A DNA stretch of 64,000 nucleotides from Paraescarpia echinospica (GCA_020002185.1 CM034533.1:53352292-53416291); one strand, 5' to 3'. Positions 33,966 through 43,942 are shown, counted from the stretch's first letter. Numbers and translations are program-made. Notes: a model not told the origin generated them from the letters alone.

Positions 33966-33981
33966 CCCAATTCTGTCACCA
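33966..33981 (-). promoter_or_regulatory. Primer-binding-site candidate of the Gypsy-type element
   Basis: Directly after the 5' LTR end ..AGAACA the minus strand reads TGGTGACAGAATTGGG. TGG at the first position fits the CCA end of a tRNA; the tRNA species is not identified. Confidence 0.6.
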
Positions 33982-34137
33982 TGTTCTAATGCTGCAGATG
34001 ACTTTTTAGACAAGCAAGTAACACGTTAAGTATATGTTTAATCGGTCCACCATACAAGCGCCCCCTTTCGCATCATTCGAACAACTTCCAAAACACCAGG
34101 GTACAGATCACTATTATATTAACTATGTTAAACAACA
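33982..34137 (-). repeat. 5' LTR of the Gypsy-type element
   Basis: 156 bp, starting (minus strand) TGTTGTTTAACATAG and ending ..AGAACA. About 150 bp is short for Gypsy LTRs. No clear TATA box or polyadenylation signal is visible within it. Confidence 0.85.
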
Positions 34138-34660
34138 TGTTGTTGTGTTGATGTTCGGTCCTCGGTGTAGATGTTGTTGTGTTGATGTTTGGCCCTCGGT
34201 GTAGATGTTGTTGTGTTGATGTTTGGTCCTCGGTGTAGATGTTGTTGTGTTTATGTTTGGTCCTCGGTGTAGATGTTGTTGTGTTGATGTTCGGTCCTCG
34301 GTGTAGATGTTGTTGTGTTGATGTTTGGTCCTCTGTGTAGATGTTGTTGTGTTGATGTTTGGTCCTCGGTGTAGATGTTGTTGTGTTGATGTTCGGTCCT
34401 CGGTGTAGATGTTGTTGTGTTGATGTTTGGTCCTCGGTGTAGATGTTGTTGTGTTGATGTTCGGTCCTCGGTGTAGATGTTGTTGTGTTGATGTATGGTC
34501 CTCGGTGTAGATGTTGTTGTGTTGATGTTCGGTCCTTGGTTGTAGATGTTGTTGTGTTGATGTTCGGTCCTCGGTGTAGATGTTGTTGTGCTGATGTTTG
34601 GTCCTCGGTGTAGATGTTGTTGTGTTGATGTTTGGTCCTCGGTGTAAATGTTGTTGTGCT
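34138..34660 (+). repeat. 34-bp minisatellite, right part
   Basis: About 15 units with a 34-bp period (CTCGGTGTAG at 34161, 34195 and so on). Because 34 is not a multiple of three and all minus frames are open, it yields a long fake protein of repeating N-I-N-T-T-T-S-T-P-R-T-K type. Confidence 0.95.
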
Positions 34661-34665
34661 ACGTT

Positions 34666-34940
34666 CTTCACATCGCGTCTCCTCTTGGTTTCTGTAATGT
34701 AACCTTTTTTGCTGATCGACCACAAGCCATCCTCTTCCAAGATGTTGTAACTCTTCAGAGTTTCTTTCAAGGTGTCTTCATATTGTTTTATGGCCTCAGC
34801 GAGAGCGTGTCCCGTTCGCCAGCTCACAATACAATATCCTCTCTGGCATACGTGTCTGGCATTCTGGTCACGCGGCCAGACCATCTCCCCCGTGACAGCG
34901 TCAGCGTTATGTCGGTACTTCAAAAATTTCTCCGCTGGCA
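34666..34940 (-). pseudogene. LINE reverse transcriptase C-terminal remnant
   Basis: Across two minus frames: RWSGHVTRMPDT then ILYCELANGTRSR and QYEDTLKETLKSYNI, matching the end of LINE ORF2 proteins of the type L.W.GHV.RMPD.RLPK..LYGEL..G.R..GG...R.KD.LK..LK. A frameshift lies between the blocks. The open frame runs on artificially into the minisatellite. Confidence 0.6.
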
Positions 34941-35249
34941 TAGATGGTCACTACGCACAAACCTCCTCGAATGACAGGGGGCGTCGTTGATTACACCAGT
35001 CTCAGTAACCCCTGGTAGATTGCAATGCGAAACGTTAAAATTAAGATGAGCAATTACACCTCTGCTGCACGTAAGAATGGTCGAACGGGTAGTTACAGGT
35101 ATATTGGTATTTCTAGTAAAGAGTCCATCGTTGAGCAAGGACACGGACGTTTGTTCTTCATTGTTCCTTCAACACGGCAAAACAGACTGACAAGTCTAGA
35201 TCCAAGTACAACTCTTAAACTAATTCAGCAGTGGTCAACTACCACCCCT
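34941..35249. other. Short single-copy segment between repeats
   Basis: Open on both strands, but no recognisable domain, splice pair or signal. Confidence 0.4.
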
Positions 35250-35730
35250 GGCTTGTGATGCCTGTCAGGGGTAGTCAACTACCACCCCTGGCTTGTGATG
35301 TCTGTCTGGGGTAGTGTAGTCAACTACCACCGCTGGCTTGTGATGACTGTCAGGGGTACTGTAGTCAACTACCATCCCTGGCTTGTGATGTCTGTCAGGG
35401 GTAGTGCAGTCAACTACCACCCCTGTTTTTTTATGACTGTCAGGGGTAGTGTAGTCAACTACCACCCCTGGCTTGTGATGACTGTCAGGGGTAGTGCAGT
35501 CAACTACCACCCCTGGCTTTTGATGACTGTCAGGGGTAGTGTAGTCAACTACCACCCCTGGCTTTTGATGACTGTCTGGGGCAGTGTAATCAACTACCAC
35601 ACCTGGCTTGTGTTGTCTGTCAGGGGTAGTGCAGTCAACTACCACCCCTGGCTTTTGATGACTGTCTGGGGCAGTGTAGTTAACTACCACCCCTGGCTTG
35701 TGATGTCTGTCAGGGGTAGTGCAGTCAACT
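35250..35730 (+). repeat. 45-bp minisatellite, left part (split by the 6.8-kb DNA element)
   Basis: Unit contains GTAGTCAACTACCACCCCTG then GCTTGTGATGACTGTCAGGG. GTAGTCAACTAC is itself nearly palindromic. The period is a multiple of three, so both strands stay open (repeating GVVVDYTTPDSHQKP on the minus strand). Confidence 0.95.
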
Positions 35731-35740
35731 CCCAGCGGGC

Positions 35741-37030
35741 ACACGACGTCCGTACGACGTCGATTATTGGTTGAATATACATCGCGACGTCGTACAACAT
35801 ATATACAACGTCTTTACAACGTCGAAGAACCGACGTTGTAAGGACGTCGAAACTTGACGTTGTCACGACGTTGAAACAACGTTGGCAACCAAATCCGACG
35901 TCTTTACAATGTCGGATTATCGACGTTGTAAGGACGTCGAAACGCGACGTTATAACGACGTTGAGATCACGTCGACAACCAAATCCGACGTCGCTACAAC
36001 GTCGGGTAATCAACGTTGTAAGGACGTCGAAAACTTGACGTTGCCACGACGTTGAAATAACGTTGACAACCAGGTACGACGTCTTTACAACGTCGGATAA
36101 TCAACGTTGTGACGACGTCGAAACGCGACGTTATAACGACGTTGAAATCACGTCGACAACCAAATCCGACGTCTTTACAACGTCGGGTCATCGACGTTGT
36201 AAGGACGTCGAAACACGACGTTATCACGACGTTGAAATCACGTCGACAACCAAATCCGACGTCTTTACAACGTCGGGTAATCAACGTTGTGAAGACGACG
36301 AAACCTGACATTGTCCCGACGTCGAAATCACGTCGAGAACCAAACCCGACGTCTTTGCAACGTCGGATAATCAACGTTGTAAGGACGTCGAAACACGACG
36401 TTACCGCAACGTTGAAATCACGTCGACAACCAAATCCGACGTCTTTACAACGTCGGGTGATCGACGTTGTAAGGACGTCGAAACGCGACGTCATCACGAC
36501 ATTGGAATTACGTCGACAACCAAATCCCACGTCTTTACAACGTCGGGTTGTAAGGACGTCGAAACTTGACGTTGTCACGACGTTGAAATAACGTCGACAA
36601 CCAAATCCGACGTCTTTACAACGTCAGCTCAGCGACGTTGTAAGGCAGTCGAAACACGAAGTTATTATATATCACGACGTTGAAATAATGTCGACAACCA
36701 AAACTGATGTTTTGACAACATATATATATATAGGGTCATCAGCGTTGTAAGGACGTCGAAACTTGATGTTGTCACGATGTTGAAATAACGTCAACAACCA
36801 AATCCGACGTCTTTACAACGTCAACTCATCGATGTTGTAAGGAAGTCGAAACACGAAGTTATCACGACGTTGAAATAACGTCGACAACCAAAACTGACGT
36901 CATGAAATCGTAAGGTCATCAGCGCTGTAAGGGCATCGAAACTTGGCGTTATCACGACGTTGAAATGACGTCGACAACCAAATCCGACATGTCTGTATAA
37001 CGTCGGGTCATCAACGTTGCGCGGGCGTCA
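35741..37030. repeat. Left subterminal array of about 90-bp units rich in CGACGT
   Basis: Units contain CAACCAAATCCGACGTCTTT, ACAACGTCGGGTAATC and GTAAGGACGTCGAAAC at about 90-bp spacing (36158, 36247, 36337, 36427, 36517), decaying after 36600. Many short palindromes (GACGTC, AACGTT, CGACGTCG). Subterminal arrays of this kind are typical transposase-binding regions, which is inference here. Confidence 0.85.
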
Positions 37031-37424
37031 GTTTGGCGTCGGATGTAGATAACAACTTTATAAGGACATGGACATCTGGTGCCACGACGTTTCAATCATG
37101 TAGGCATCTAAAACCGAAGCTTTTGTAAACGGGGAACATGAACATATAAGCTGGGGAACAGGAGGCAGAGTTGGCAGATGCCTCCTTAGCTGGAATTTAT
37201 CCGGGGGCAGACACGTGGTTGCACCTCCCCCCATTAAATGTGAACGTGAATGTTTGTATTTGTGGCGAGCGTCAATGGCGGGTGGAAATTAAAATTTTAT
37301 GAGACGATTAATGTGTATTTTTTCGACTGTAAAAGGTGTGTACAATTGGAGGGCAGACATATATGGTTTTCTGCCCCCGTTTCATGCAGTAATAGCTAGG
37401 CGGCGCAGCGGCAAAAATCACGTG
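37031..37424. other. Unique sequence inside the DNA element
   Basis: No exon could be tied to the DUF4806-like gene here. A 74-codon frame at 37299 runs into the tandem array. Confidence 0.4.
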
Positions 37425-38215
37425 TGGAACTGGGGAAACTGGTACGGTTCTGGCGGAATGAGTATCCATGTGAATTCAGGTGTTCATTCAGGTGTGAAAC
37501 TGGGGACACTGGTACGGTTCTAGCGGAACGACTATTCACGTGAATTCACGTGATCTTTCACGTGTGGAACTGGGGAAACTGGTACGGTCGTAGTGGAAGG
37601 TGTATTCACATGAATTCAAGTGTTCATTCACGTGTAGAACTGGGAACACTGGTACGGTTCTAGCGGAATGAGTATCCATGTGAATTCAGGTGTTCGTTCA
37701 GGTGTGAAACTGGGGACACTGGTACGGTTCTAGCGGAACGAGTATTCACGTGAATTCACGTGATCTTTCCCGTGTGGAACTGGGGAAACTGATACGGTCG
37801 TAGTGGAAGGTGTATTCACATTAATTCAAGAGTTCATTCACATGTAGAACTGGGGAAACTGGTACGGTTCTGGCGGAATGAGTATCCATGTGAATTCAGG
37901 TGTTCATTCAGGTGTGAAACTGGGGACACTGGTACGGTTCTAGCGGAACGAGTATTCACGTGAATTCACGTGATCTTTCCCGTGTGGAACTGGGGAAACT
38001 GATACGGTCGTAGTGGAAGGTGTATTCACATGAATTCAAGTGTTCATTCACATGTAGAACTGGGAACACTGGTACGGTTCTAGCGGAACGAGTATTCACA
38101 TGAATTGAGGGGTTCGTTCACGTGTGGAACTGGGGAAACTGGTACGGTCATAATGGATCAACTATTCACGTGAATTCACCTGTTCATTCAAGTGTGGAAC
38201 TGGGGAAACTGGTAA
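37425..38215 (+). repeat. 70-bp tandem array inside the DNA element, about 11 units
   Basis: Units contain GTGTGGAACTGGGGAAACTG and GGTACGGTTCTAGCGGAACG, then TATTCACGTGAATTCACGTG. Variants alternate in a roughly three-unit higher-order pattern. Several units hold the perfect palindrome CACGTGAATTCACGTG. Confidence 0.9.
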
Positions 38216-39163
38216 TGGTTTCGTAACGTTATGAATTACATTTTATGTGTACGTTCTATACACGCATTCTACAAACGTGTACCAATACGTAGCAACAACG
38301 TAACAATATTGCGTTGTCGCCACGTCCGCCAGTGACCATCCAGCTATGTGTCGAGAATTACGTTTTATATACGTTGTACACATCCGCCATGGATTGGGTT
38401 CAAACTATGGACCATGGAATGCAATCTCGTCCGGTTTTTTTGCAATTTGTACAATGTTAAAAAAACTCACCCATGTATTGGTTTTAAACCCTAGCTATAC
38501 CGAATAATAACAAAAGATTCATTAAAAAGCGATGTCCAATTGGCATCAACAACCCAAAAATTATGATCACCACTAATAAACTTTTTAAATTATAGATTTT
38601 TTCTCGAAAAACGGCAAATTGGTACTTGTTAGCCGACGTGAAAAATTTAAACAACAAGATTTATATAAATTTGTCCAAAATATGATTTCCATGTACACGT
38701 CACCACTCTTAAGTGTATCCACCCTTTCACCACAAAATGTTCCAAAATGATATATATATATATATATATATTATACTCTATATTAACGAATGTTATGTTG
38801 TGTAGTAACATATGACAAGGCTGGGTCTGTCACAAGTCATCTGCACAATGTGACATCTTTCTACTCCATTAGCAGATAACAGAAAGGGCGGTCAGATAAG
38901 ATTGCTCTCAAGGTGACGTACAAAGTCGACTGTTATACACAGTGGACACGGGCACATGTCACACACACATGGTATTCATTGTAGTTAAATAGCGGTGTGA
39001 TAATGAGAGCTACCCATTGGCTAGTTTGAAATGGTCAGTGCTCACAGCTTTAGGCTTGGGTGTGCGGCTGAGCTGCATGGGCAGTGACTGCCCTGGGCCC
39101 ATTACTTCTGCCCCAGCTTACTAATGGTATTTTAATGACCCCTACACACTGCTGGATCAACAG
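38216..39163. other. Unique sequence in the DNA element, upstream of the first recognised exon
   Basis: Contains (TA)n at 38749-38772 and no supported coding exon. The 5' exons of the DUF4806-like gene may lie here unrecognised, or be lost. Confidence 0.4.
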
Positions 39164-39285
39164 GGAGAAGAGGGTGGTTGATTGGCCACCCGTCAAAGAT
39201 GCCACAAACATAAGATAAAGAGAGCGGGCGACACCAACTGACCAGTGGTTGCAGTTCCCTTTGGTCAAATGCAAGATAACATCAG
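39164..39285 (+). pseudogene. DUF4806-like exon A (contains in-frame stop)
   Basis: Acceptor atcaacag, donor TCAG|gtaac. VDWPPVKDATNIR then TAA then RERATPTDQW. Phase 1 at both ends. Confidence 0.65.
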
Positions 39286-39628
39286 GTAACTGTATGGCTC
39301 GAAGTTGTGATTATGTAGTTGCAAATGTGACAGTAATTTGAACCCTGTGCCTAGCTAAATTGCATTTCTCACAATGTGTGACCTGACGTTTAATCGTTAT
39401 AAATATTTTAAGATGCACTTATTCATAATTTATGTTATTAGAGTTAATTACATTTTTTAATCTGTGACAGTTACTTCTCTGGCAATACTATGTCATCATA
39501 TATATCCTGGTGACTTTAGGCGTTTAAATGGTTTTTGGTATCCAAATCAGGTTGGGCTTTGCAAAATATAGAATTGTGATTTTTTACTGTGCATTGGAAT
39601 AAATTAATTCACCATTGTTTCGTTTCAG

Positions 39629-39736
39629 ATGATAAAAAGGAGTGCGATCGATATAATTTCACCTCAACGACCGAGGTCAGCGATGAAGATGAGAAGAGGA
39701 AAACAAAGAGGAAGACATACACAGATTGTATGACTG
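39629..39736 (+). pseudogene. DUF4806-like exon B
   Basis: Acceptor cgtttcag, donor ACTG|gtatg. Encodes DDKKECDRYNFTST and a basic stretch KRKTKRKTY. Joins exon A by completing an Asp codon. Confidence 0.65.
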
Positions 39737-39999
39737 GTATGTTTAAATGTATTATAGGTAGGTAGTATCGCGATCCTAGTGTACTTGTGTGGCGGTGGCC
39801 AGTGCAGACAACAAGCGTTCATCGGACTTCGTCCCAATAACGACTTAATCATATCGCTATACTACTATAATTTTCTGTAACGTCATCGCAAGTACTTCCT
39901 GTGTCAGTTAAATATCTCTTCGTCAATGTGTATCTTTTCAAGTTATGCCAAAAGCTTGATGTTCCGAACTAACCTGTTCAAATTAACCTTATATAACAG

Positions 40000-40113
40000 A
40001 TACCGCTATGGCTAGCCTCGAATACGCCATGACACGACTGGGCAGTGGCATCACCAGACCGAAAAACGAATACCACCAATTGGTTGAAAACGAAACTAAT
40101 AAATCGCTCGCCT
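40000..40113 (+). pseudogene. Possible alternative terminal exon C of the DUF4806-like gene
   Basis: Acceptor atataacag in the same phase as exon D, reading TAMASLEYAMTRLGSGITR.. to a TAA at 40111-40113. It cannot be placed between B and D in frame without an internal donor, so it is either an alternative 3' end or chance. Its stop lies in the stem of the hairpin at 40107. Confidence 0.35.
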
Positions 40114-40138
40114 AAATTATTTGGCTTATTTAGGCGAG
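40107..40138. other. Perfect 11-bp-stem hairpin
   Basis: CTCGCCTAAAT and ATTTAGGCGAG separated by 10 bases; another CTCGCCT follows at 40150. No T-run, so not a bacterial-type terminator. Confidence 0.7.
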
Positions 40139-40260
40139 TGGTTTATCGCTCGCCTGATTTTTTTCTAACGTGAAGCACTGAATAGCAATACTTACTAAAA
40201 GAAGTAGTTATATGAAAATATATGTAGGCTACATGTATAATGAGAGTTATACTTTTCCAG

Positions 40261-40323
40261 ATTCTCTCGACGAGTCTAGCTCCGACCAGGAGGTCACTCT
40301 GAAGAGTACAAGGGAACGTTGTA
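40261..40323 (+). pseudogene. DUF4806-like exon D
   Basis: Acceptor cttttccag, donor TGTA|gtaag. SLDESSSDQEVTLKSTRER, acidic then basic. Joins B in frame (Asp codon). Confidence 0.6.
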
Positions 40324-40517
40324 GTAAGTACATATAAGTACTTCTGTTCTCTCAAACATCTTGCGTTGAATGCTAAATGTCAACACTGCAATTGGATTTC
40401 ACAAGTTACCACATTCATTCATAATCAGCTTCTTCAATGATTCAAAAGAATGCCTTTTTAGTAAACCCATAAGTTTGTTTTTTATTTTTGTTTCAATCTT
40501 TGATATCTCTAAGGTAG

Positions 40518-40590
40518 GTCTTCCTGCCGAAACCTCCTATGAAGCAGCTACCATCACTACCAACATTTGCTTTGTCACCAAACCAAAGAG
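40518..40590 (+). pseudogene. DUF4806-like exon E
   Basis: Acceptor aaggtag, donor AGAG|gtaag. Completes a Ser codon with exon D and reads LPAETSYEAATITTNICF. Confidence 0.5.
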
Positions 40591-41396
40591 GTAAGAAATA
40601 TGCTATGTCTAGCATAGTAAATGATTACACCTACCTAAGCCATACATCAGTGATCAGTGTAATTCTTTCTATTTCACATCTACCAATGATTTTTGGCTGG
40701 ATTAATGGAGCATGCGGATTGGTGAATCAAGCATAATGAATTTATTTAGTCAACATTTTTTCACAAAAACAAAGTTTCAGTATAGTTTGATAAAAGATAT
40801 CTAAATCCAGAATTAAGGGGATATATGACAGCTAGAATGATGTTTTTTGAGGAAAAATACTTAAAATTAGTTTCTTGTATATATCAGTAGTTTTGTATGT
40901 TTCAGTAAAGATACCTTTTATAACAATTACACATCTCTAAAACACGTTTATTGATGGATGAGGTGTGGCTCTTACAAGCAATCAATGCGATCATTCTCTG
41001 TTTGGTTTGGATTACTGCGTACTCTTTAATAATCTCAACAATCTGTATACAAACATTGTGGTTTTATGCTTTATCTTTGGTGTAATATCCTAAAATTTGT
41101 CTAAAATTGTTACATTCACAATTACATATTTTGAAAATTCACGACAATCCAAGCCAGATTGCCATATCATTGATACTTCCAAAGTTTACAATTTTCAGAC
41201 GTGCTGTATTTTTTGGACGGCCGTTTTGCTTGATACCATGGAAACAGGGGGTCGGTCAGAAAAAATGTCAGTATATGTTTTACTCAGTAAGACCTTCTCT
41301 ACCATATGGGCACAACAAAATTATAATGATTATGCCTAAAGGGTATGATATTCAAACGTACAAGATTCCAATCCTATGATGAAAATTATGTTGCAG

Positions 41397-41512
41397 CGAG
41401 TGTCCTGAAGAACCAGGTCGGAACGGAGACAGAGGTCATTGCAGCCGTCTCTGCATGCCTTAAATATGCACCAGACCGGGCTGGAGGTGGTGGACGGAAG
41501 GCTCACAACTAG
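41397..41512 (+). pseudogene. DUF4806-like terminal exon F
   Basis: Acceptor atgttgcag. SVLKNQVGTETEVIAAV and LKYAPDR.GGR then TAG. Needs one base from the previous exon, whereas exon E leaves two, so an exon is missing or shifted. Confidence 0.65.
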
Positions 41513-41579
41513 ATAGAATTCCAGCTTGTGTAATTGGTAGTGTTTTAATTTAATTTTAATAATTGTTTTATTTGTACGA

Positions 41580-41585
41580 AATAAA
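41580..41585 (+). terminator. AATAAA polyadenylation signal of the DUF4806-like gene
   Basis: 68 bases after the exon F stop, in GT/T-rich surroundings. Confidence 0.6.
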
Positions 41586-42109
41586 AGGATGTGATTTGTA
41601 CCACGACATAATGAATATCTTTATGTTTAATTGTATAGATACGCTGTCATAGTATTATTTTATTTTATTGCGCAATTAATGGAATTGTTTTGGTCTGAAT
41701 CATAGCTTATCCAAGAAATTATAACACTGAAAGAAAAGTTATGGAATTTTGTTGTTGTCCCAGTCATCACTAAACCTTAACACATTTGAAAGTATATTTT
41801 TTTCATAATTATACCGTTATAAATTCAAACAAATTACAATACTCCCAAGATATTCCACAAATTAGTTTATATAGTTTGTGACCTTTATTGACAGCTAATA
41901 CAGAAAGCTGTCAGAATATGGTGAATACAGTATTTGTTATTAACTTTTTAGGGGTGGTGTCACCCCTTCAGCTTAGGATCTGCATGTTCATCGTAAGCTT
42001 CACAGTGAGCCCAATTATGCATATTAGTTTTAAACATGGCACAAACTACATTACAAGAAAAAACGCTCCCCGAAATAGCCGTTGATACAGCCGGGAACGA
42101 CACCGACAG
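41586..42109. other. Unique AT-rich sequence in the DNA element
   Basis: No coding signal; leads into the right subterminal array. Confidence 0.5.
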
Positions 42110-42505
42110 CCGACGTTGATACTTGTTTTCAACGTTGTTTCGACGTCGGTACCTGACGTCGGAACGACGTCGGGTGACGACGTTGCTCCGACGTCGGTAC
42201 CGGACGTCGGAACAACGTCGTCACCCGACGTCGTAACAACGTCATCATCCGACATCGGAACAACGTCGTCATCCGACGTCGGTACAACGTCGATACCCGA
42301 CGTCGGAACAACGTCGTCACCCGACGTCGGAACAACGTCGTCACCCGACGTCGGAACAACGTCGTCACCCGACGTCGGAACAACGTCGTCACCCGACGTC
42401 GGAACAACGTCGATACTCGACGTTGATACAACTTTCAAATCCAATGTGTTTTCGACGTTGTTTCGACGTCGGTGCCTGACGTCGAAACAACGTCGTTACA
42501 ACGTC
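42110..42505. repeat. Right subterminal array of 24-bp units rich in CGACGTCGG
   Basis: Unit CGACGTCGGAACAACGTCGT + CACC, repeated best at 42290-42410. Similar words to the left array but a shorter period. Open in several frames on both strands because 24 is a multiple of three. Confidence 0.9.
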
Positions 42506-42520
42506 AGTTTGCCCGCTGGG

Positions 42521-43690
42521 CTACCACCCCTGGCTTGTGTTGTCTGTCTGGGGTAGTGTAGTCAACTACCACCCATGGCTTGTGATGTATGCCAGGGATA
42601 GTGTAGTCAACTACCACTGCTGGCTTGTGATGACTGTCAGGGGCAGTGTAGTCAACTACCTCCCCTGGCTTTTGATGACTGTCAGGGGTAGTGTAGTCAA
42701 CTACCACCCCTGGCTTTTGATGACTGTCTGGGGCAGTGTAATCAACTACCACACCTGGCTTGTGTTGTCTGTCAGGGGTAGTGCAGTCAACTACCACCCC
42801 TGGCTTTTGATGACTGTCAGGGGTAGTGTAGTCAACTACCACCCCTGGCTTGTGATGTCTGCCAGGGATAGTGTAGTCAACTACCACCGCTGGCTTGTGA
42901 TGACTGTCAGGGGCAGTGTAGTCAACTACCACCCCTGGCTTGTGATGTCTGTCAGGGGTAGTGCAGTCAACTACCACCCCAGGCTTTTGATGACTGTCAG
43001 GGGTAGTGTAGTCAACTACCACCGCTGGCTTGTGATATCTGTCAGGGGTAGTGTAGCCAACTATCACCCCTGACTGGTGAGGATGTCTGTCAGGGGTAGT
43101 CCAGTCAACTACCACCCCTGACTTGTGAGTGTATCTGCCAGGGGTAGTGTAGTCAAGTACCACCCCTGACTTGTGAGGATGTCTGTCAGGGGGTAGTGTA
43201 GTCACCTACCACCCCTGACTTGTGAGTGCACCTGCCAGGGGTAGTGTAGTCAAATACCACCCTGACTTGTGAGGATGTCTGCCAGGGGGTAGTGTAGTCA
43301 CCTAGCTACTACCCCTGGCTTGTGAGGATGTCTGTCAAGGGTAGTGTAGTCAACTACCACCCCTGGCTTTTGATGACTGTCAGGGGTAGTGTAGTCAACT
43401 ACCACCCCTGGCATGTGATGTCTGTCAGGGGTAGTGTAGTCAACTACCTCCATTGGCTTGTGATGTCTGCCAGGGATAGTGCAGTCAACTACCACCCCTG
43501 GCTTGTGATATCTGTCAGGGATAGTGTGGTCAACTACCACCCCTGCCTTGTGATGTCTGCCAGGGATAGTGTAGTCAACTACCACCCCTAGCTTGTGATA
43601 TCTGCCAGGGGTAGTGTAGTCAACTACCACCCCTGGCTTGTGAGAATGTCTGTCAGTGTCAGGAGTATTGTAGTCAACTACCACCCCGGC
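42521..43690 (+). repeat. 45-bp minisatellite, right part
   Basis: Continues the array at 35250-35730 with about 26 units. Units after 43070 carry longer variants (GTGAGGATGTCTG, GTGAGTGTATCTG). Confidence 0.95.
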
Positions 43691-43942
43691 TCGTACATGA
43701 CACGAGTAAGCCGAGTAGTCGGCCTTTATCTGCGTCTTCTCGTGATGCGATGAACTGAAGGGGTAGACGTCCAACGGTCCGTAGAACAACTTCCTCGTAA
43801 TTAGGTTAGGCCAACAGATTGGGGTTGCTACCCGGGGGCTGGGGAGGGGCGGCGGCAGTTACTCGGAAGATGAACGCTACAGGCCGTCGACGTGAGATTT
43901 GATTGGTGTTAGTCATTACAAGATTAGCTACTGGTCGGTGTA

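Larger units (their letters stand above)
29429..34137 (-). mobile_element. Ty3/Gypsy-type LTR retrotransposon, nearly full-length but decayed
   Basis: Short LTRs at both ends (29429-29573 and 33982-34137), 5'-TG..CA-3' termini, identical flanking pentamers TGTTG (29424-29428 and 34138-34142), a polypurine tract and a primer-binding-site candidate in the expected places, and the gene order gag, protease, reverse transcriptase, RNase H, integrase on the minus strand. Integrase after RNase H defines the Gypsy order. The pentamer also occurs throughout the host minisatellite, so the target duplication is less decisive than usual. No env-like frame is seen. Reading frames are broken repeatedly. 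Confidence 0.85.
39164..41512 (+). pseudogene. DUF4806-like gene carried by the DNA element, broken
   Basis: Exons placed by GT-AG sites and matching phases: 39164-39285, 39629-39736, 40261-40323, 40518-40590 and terminal 41397-41512. The first reads EKRVVDWPPVKDATNIR, stop, then RERATPTDQWLQFPLVKCKI, the W-P-P start of DUF4806-family proteins. The second (DDKKECDRYNFTSTTEVSD, KRKTKRK) and the next two (SLDESSSDQEVTLKST, LPAETSYEAATITT) are acidic or basic linkers. The last reads SVLKNQVGTETEVIAAVSAC then LKYAPDRAGGGGRKAHN and a stop, the family's C-terminal end. The in-frame TAA at 39216-39218 and a phase clash before the last exon (missing exon or frameshift) make it non-functional. AATAAA follows at 41580. 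The function of DUF4806 is not known. Confidence 0.65.
35731..42520. mobile_element. 6.79-kb DNA element with CCCAGCGGGCA inverted ends carrying a DUF4806-like gene
   Basis: Left end CCCAGCGGGCACACGACGTC; right end GACGTCAGTTTGCCCGCTGGG in pieces, its imperfect inverse. Left flank ..GTCAACT and right flank CTACCAC.. rebuild the uninterrupted minisatellite GTCAACTACCAC with CT present twice, consistent with a 2-bp target duplication. Inside each end are arrays of imperfect CGACGT palindromes, then a 70-bp tandem array, then a spliced gene. I see no transposase-like domain, so the element is either non-autonomous or its enzyme is unfamiliar. The superfamily is not assigned. Confidence 0.75.

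Noticed and set aside
34073..34941. 216- and 272-codon minus-strand proteins
   Set aside because: Mostly the 34-bp minisatellite read in cycling frames; only the end at 34666-34940 resembles protein, and that is a LINE remnant.
35265..36591. Plus- and minus-strand proteins of 109-194 codons
   Set aside because: Tandem repeats whose periods are multiples of three; both strands are open at once and no start or splice context supports them.
42046..43789. Plus- and minus-strand proteins of up to 233 codons
   Set aside because: Same reason: 24-bp and 45-bp arrays.
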